From positions 3,516,001-3,580,000 of the forward strand of contig NZ_CP044125.1 in NCBI RefSeq assembly GCF_016864575.1: a DNA stretch of 64,000 bases. Direction: 5' to 3'. The position numbers and the translations under genes were made by a program. This document shows, piece after piece, positions 62,559 to 64,000 of the stretch. A model generated the notes under the pieces. It was given only the letters and a program-made list of their open reading frames with translations, searched no databases and was not told where the DNA came from. This DNA comes from Rhizobium sp. BG4. GTDB taxonomy: Bacteria; Pseudomonadota; Alphaproteobacteria; Rhizobiales; Rhizobiaceae. The number at the start of each line of letters is the position of its first letter. Positions within the stretch are counted from its first letter, which is position 1.

Positions 62559-63860
62559 TTACTTCCAGTTCATCAGCGACTGCACCGCCAAGTCGAGCTT
62601 GCGAAGCAAGGCGCGGACGGGCTGGCAATCAGGATATGCAGAGCCAATCAGTTCCTTGGCTTCCATAAGCCGCTCAATGTGCACGTCGCGACCAGCGAGA
62701 CCACGCTCATCATCGGGGACAGTCACACGCTCCCGGTAGTAGAGTTCGAAAAAGACATCATTGGGAAGTGCCTCGTGGTCGTACTCCATCTGGACCCAAT
62801 CGTCGAGTTCTGACCGAACAGACCCAAGTCTGTTAGCAACGCCAGCTCGATCACGGGTCGCCGACAGCACGTCTTTAAGCAGTTGCCCGACCCGCTGGTG
62901 CGTTGGGACAGCCATTTTTGCATTCGGCCGCCGTCCTGATGCCATGACCATTTTGAAGGGGACGGTATCAGCAGCCGCGCGGGAAGGGCGCTTTTGCTTT
63001 GGCTTCAAAACCTTTGCATTGGCGTCGCGTTCCTGCCCGGGTGACCTGAAATACTCGCCATCTGGCACATGAACCTGCTTGCAGTTCTCCGGCACGGTCG
63101 CAGCCTGAATGTGGGACAAGTCTGCAAGAACAGGGCCGATAGGCAGTCCCCTCTTTCCTTCCGTTGCAAGATAAAGCTCGCTACCACCCTCGGGATAATA
63201 CATCCCCGGCCAGATTGCTCTGGCGACTTCCCATCCATTCCGGCGGCCCCAATCGGCACGTTCGTCCTGGCGGTCCTTCACTGCGGCTGCGTAAGGCTCG
63301 TCGACGTAGATGTACCGCCTCGATTCCGGATCGAACCAGCTGCTTCCGTGGTCTCTACCCGGCAGTCCACTCCCACGCCCGTCACTCACGGGCACAGCCT
63401 TTGAAGATGGCTGAAGTCCGGTTGCCGCCATGAATTGCAAGGCCCGCGCTGCCTTGCAAGCCAATGCGAGTGCAGATGAGCTGTCGCTAGTCATCTCACA
63501 GTAAATAAGGTCCGACGCTGAACGCTTGAAGTACGCCAGTCCGCGTGCGTGCTTGTAGTTCCTACTGGGAACAATCTCGTCCAGCGCCTTGGGGAGAGCT
63601 ACTTGTATGATCTTGCTGCCGCTGATCTTCGTCTTCGGGTCACGCCAATAGACGCTGATGAACGTCGAAAACTCAGACGCGATAGTAGTGGTGCTCGAAG
63701 CCAATATCGAGCGCCGGGCGTGCTGATAGTTCGAGAAACCTGCGCGGGACGAAGCGCGGTCGAGCCCGATTGAATGAGCAACGCCGTCATGCTTCGAGAT
63801 ATCTCTCGCTAGGCGCTTGATTCCTTCGATGGTGGTGGGTGTGACGTCGTGAACGGACAT
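62559..63860 (-). CDS. DUF5623-like protein of accessory regions
   Basis: 433 aa from the ATG at 63860, with GAGAGAAAAC upstream. The N-terminus reads MSVHDVTPTTIEGIKRLARDI and then AGFSNYQHARRSI, a pattern I recall in DUF5623 proteins of plasmids and integrative elements. There are no membrane segments. A low-complexity basic stretch lies near residue 295 (KVLKPKQKRPSR). Function is unknown. It is the last complete gene in the window and has no clear partner. Confidence 0.6.
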   Translation of the reverse strand: MSVHDVTPTTIEGIKRLARDISKHDGVAHSIGLDRASSRAGFSNYQHARRSILASSTTTIASEFSTFISVYWRDPKTKISGSKIIQVALPKALDEIVPSRNYKHARGLAYFKRSASDLIYCEMTSDSSSALALACKAARALQFMAATGLQPSSKAVPVSDGRGSGLPGRDHGSSWFDPESRRYIYVDEPYAAAVKDRQDERADWGRRNGWEVARAIWPGMYYPEGGSELYLATEGKRGLPIGPVLADLSHIQAATVPENCKQVHVPDGEYFRSPGQERDANAKVLKPKQKRPSRAAADTVPFKMVMASGRRPNAKMAVPTHQRVGQLLKDVLSATRDRAGVANRLGSVRSELDDWVQMEYDHEALPNDVFFELYYRERVTVPDDERGLAGRDVHIERLMEAKELIGSAYPDCQPVRALLRKLDLAVQSLMNWK

Positions 63861-64000
63861 GTTTTCTCTCCCAGACTCTTTTGAAGCGTCACCCGTCAAC
63901 CACCTCGCGAGCCCGATCAAAAACATGAACGGGTGAGCGTCTAACCTAAGGCAGTGCTGTCAACAGCTTCGCAACTGACGGGCGGCGTGCTCCTGCCGGG

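Noticed and set aside
33554..64000. Left end of the Tn7-like element inside the window
   Set aside because: I scanned by eye for inverted copies of the TGTTTGGGG end and the GGAAAAAAT boxes; poly-T stretches (about 47247 and 50229, for instance) lack the phased repeats.

Overview
The window reads as part of an alphaproteobacterial genome of the Rhizobium/Agrobacterium type. The support is high GC with strong GC3 bias in the first 25 kb, the gene families present (DUF1127 protein, HWE/HisKA_2 kinase fused to a receiver, REC-REC-GGDEF protein, GlxA-type regulator, DUF882 protein, HmrR/CueR copper system) and frequent GTG/TTG starts. Species cannot be fixed from the sequence alone.

Region 1, about 1-25,900, looks like ordinary chromosomal backbone: the 5' end of a branched-chain aminotransferase, a PLP aminotransferase, a GNAT, an aldo/keto reductase, a three-gene ferric-iron-type ABC importer (3508-7215), an EEP-family hydrolase, a NUDIX protein, a PhzF-like protein, tRNA-Lys(CTT), several small exported or membrane proteins, EamA and DHA2 transporters, signalling proteins (REC-HisKA_2; a paralogous REC-REC and REC-REC-GGDEF pair), a large MscS-type channel, and a GlxA-type AraC regulator.

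Region 2, about 26,016-33,554, is a Tn7-like transposition module. A TGT terminus is followed by three exactly 22-bp-spaced repeats, which are candidate TnsB sites. Then come a divergent coiled-coil/HARE-HTH-like gene and the tnsA-tnsB-tnsC-tniQ row. The opposite end was not found in the window, so the accessory DNA to its right may be its cargo.

Region 3, about 33,700-63,900, is accessory DNA dominated by metal resistance. It holds a copper operon (TolC-type protein, multicopper oxidase, cupredoxin, CusF); small His/Cys-rich exported proteins; a DUF305 and a Csp-like copper-binding pair; copA-cueR with a classic 19-bp-spacer MerR-type promoter; and two arsenic clusters (arsR plus an MFS transporter; arsR-arsN2-arsC-acr3-arsC-arsH). 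Interspersed are envelope/polysaccharide genes (flippase, acyltransferase), a membrane adenylate cyclase, cytochrome b561 and c', an OLD-family ATPase/TOPRIM nuclease and an Abi-C-domain protein, the last two being candidate phage-defence genes.

Six genes spread over both backbone and accessory DNA carry the same lesion: each lacks exactly one base in or beside a short homopolymer or G/C-rich run, and each becomes full-length when one base is restored. This points to consensus or sequencing errors rather than six independent pseudogenes. One of them creates a false 803-aa methyltransferase-flippase fusion. A separate in-frame TAA interrupts the glutaredoxin-type arsC and is a substitution, not an indel.
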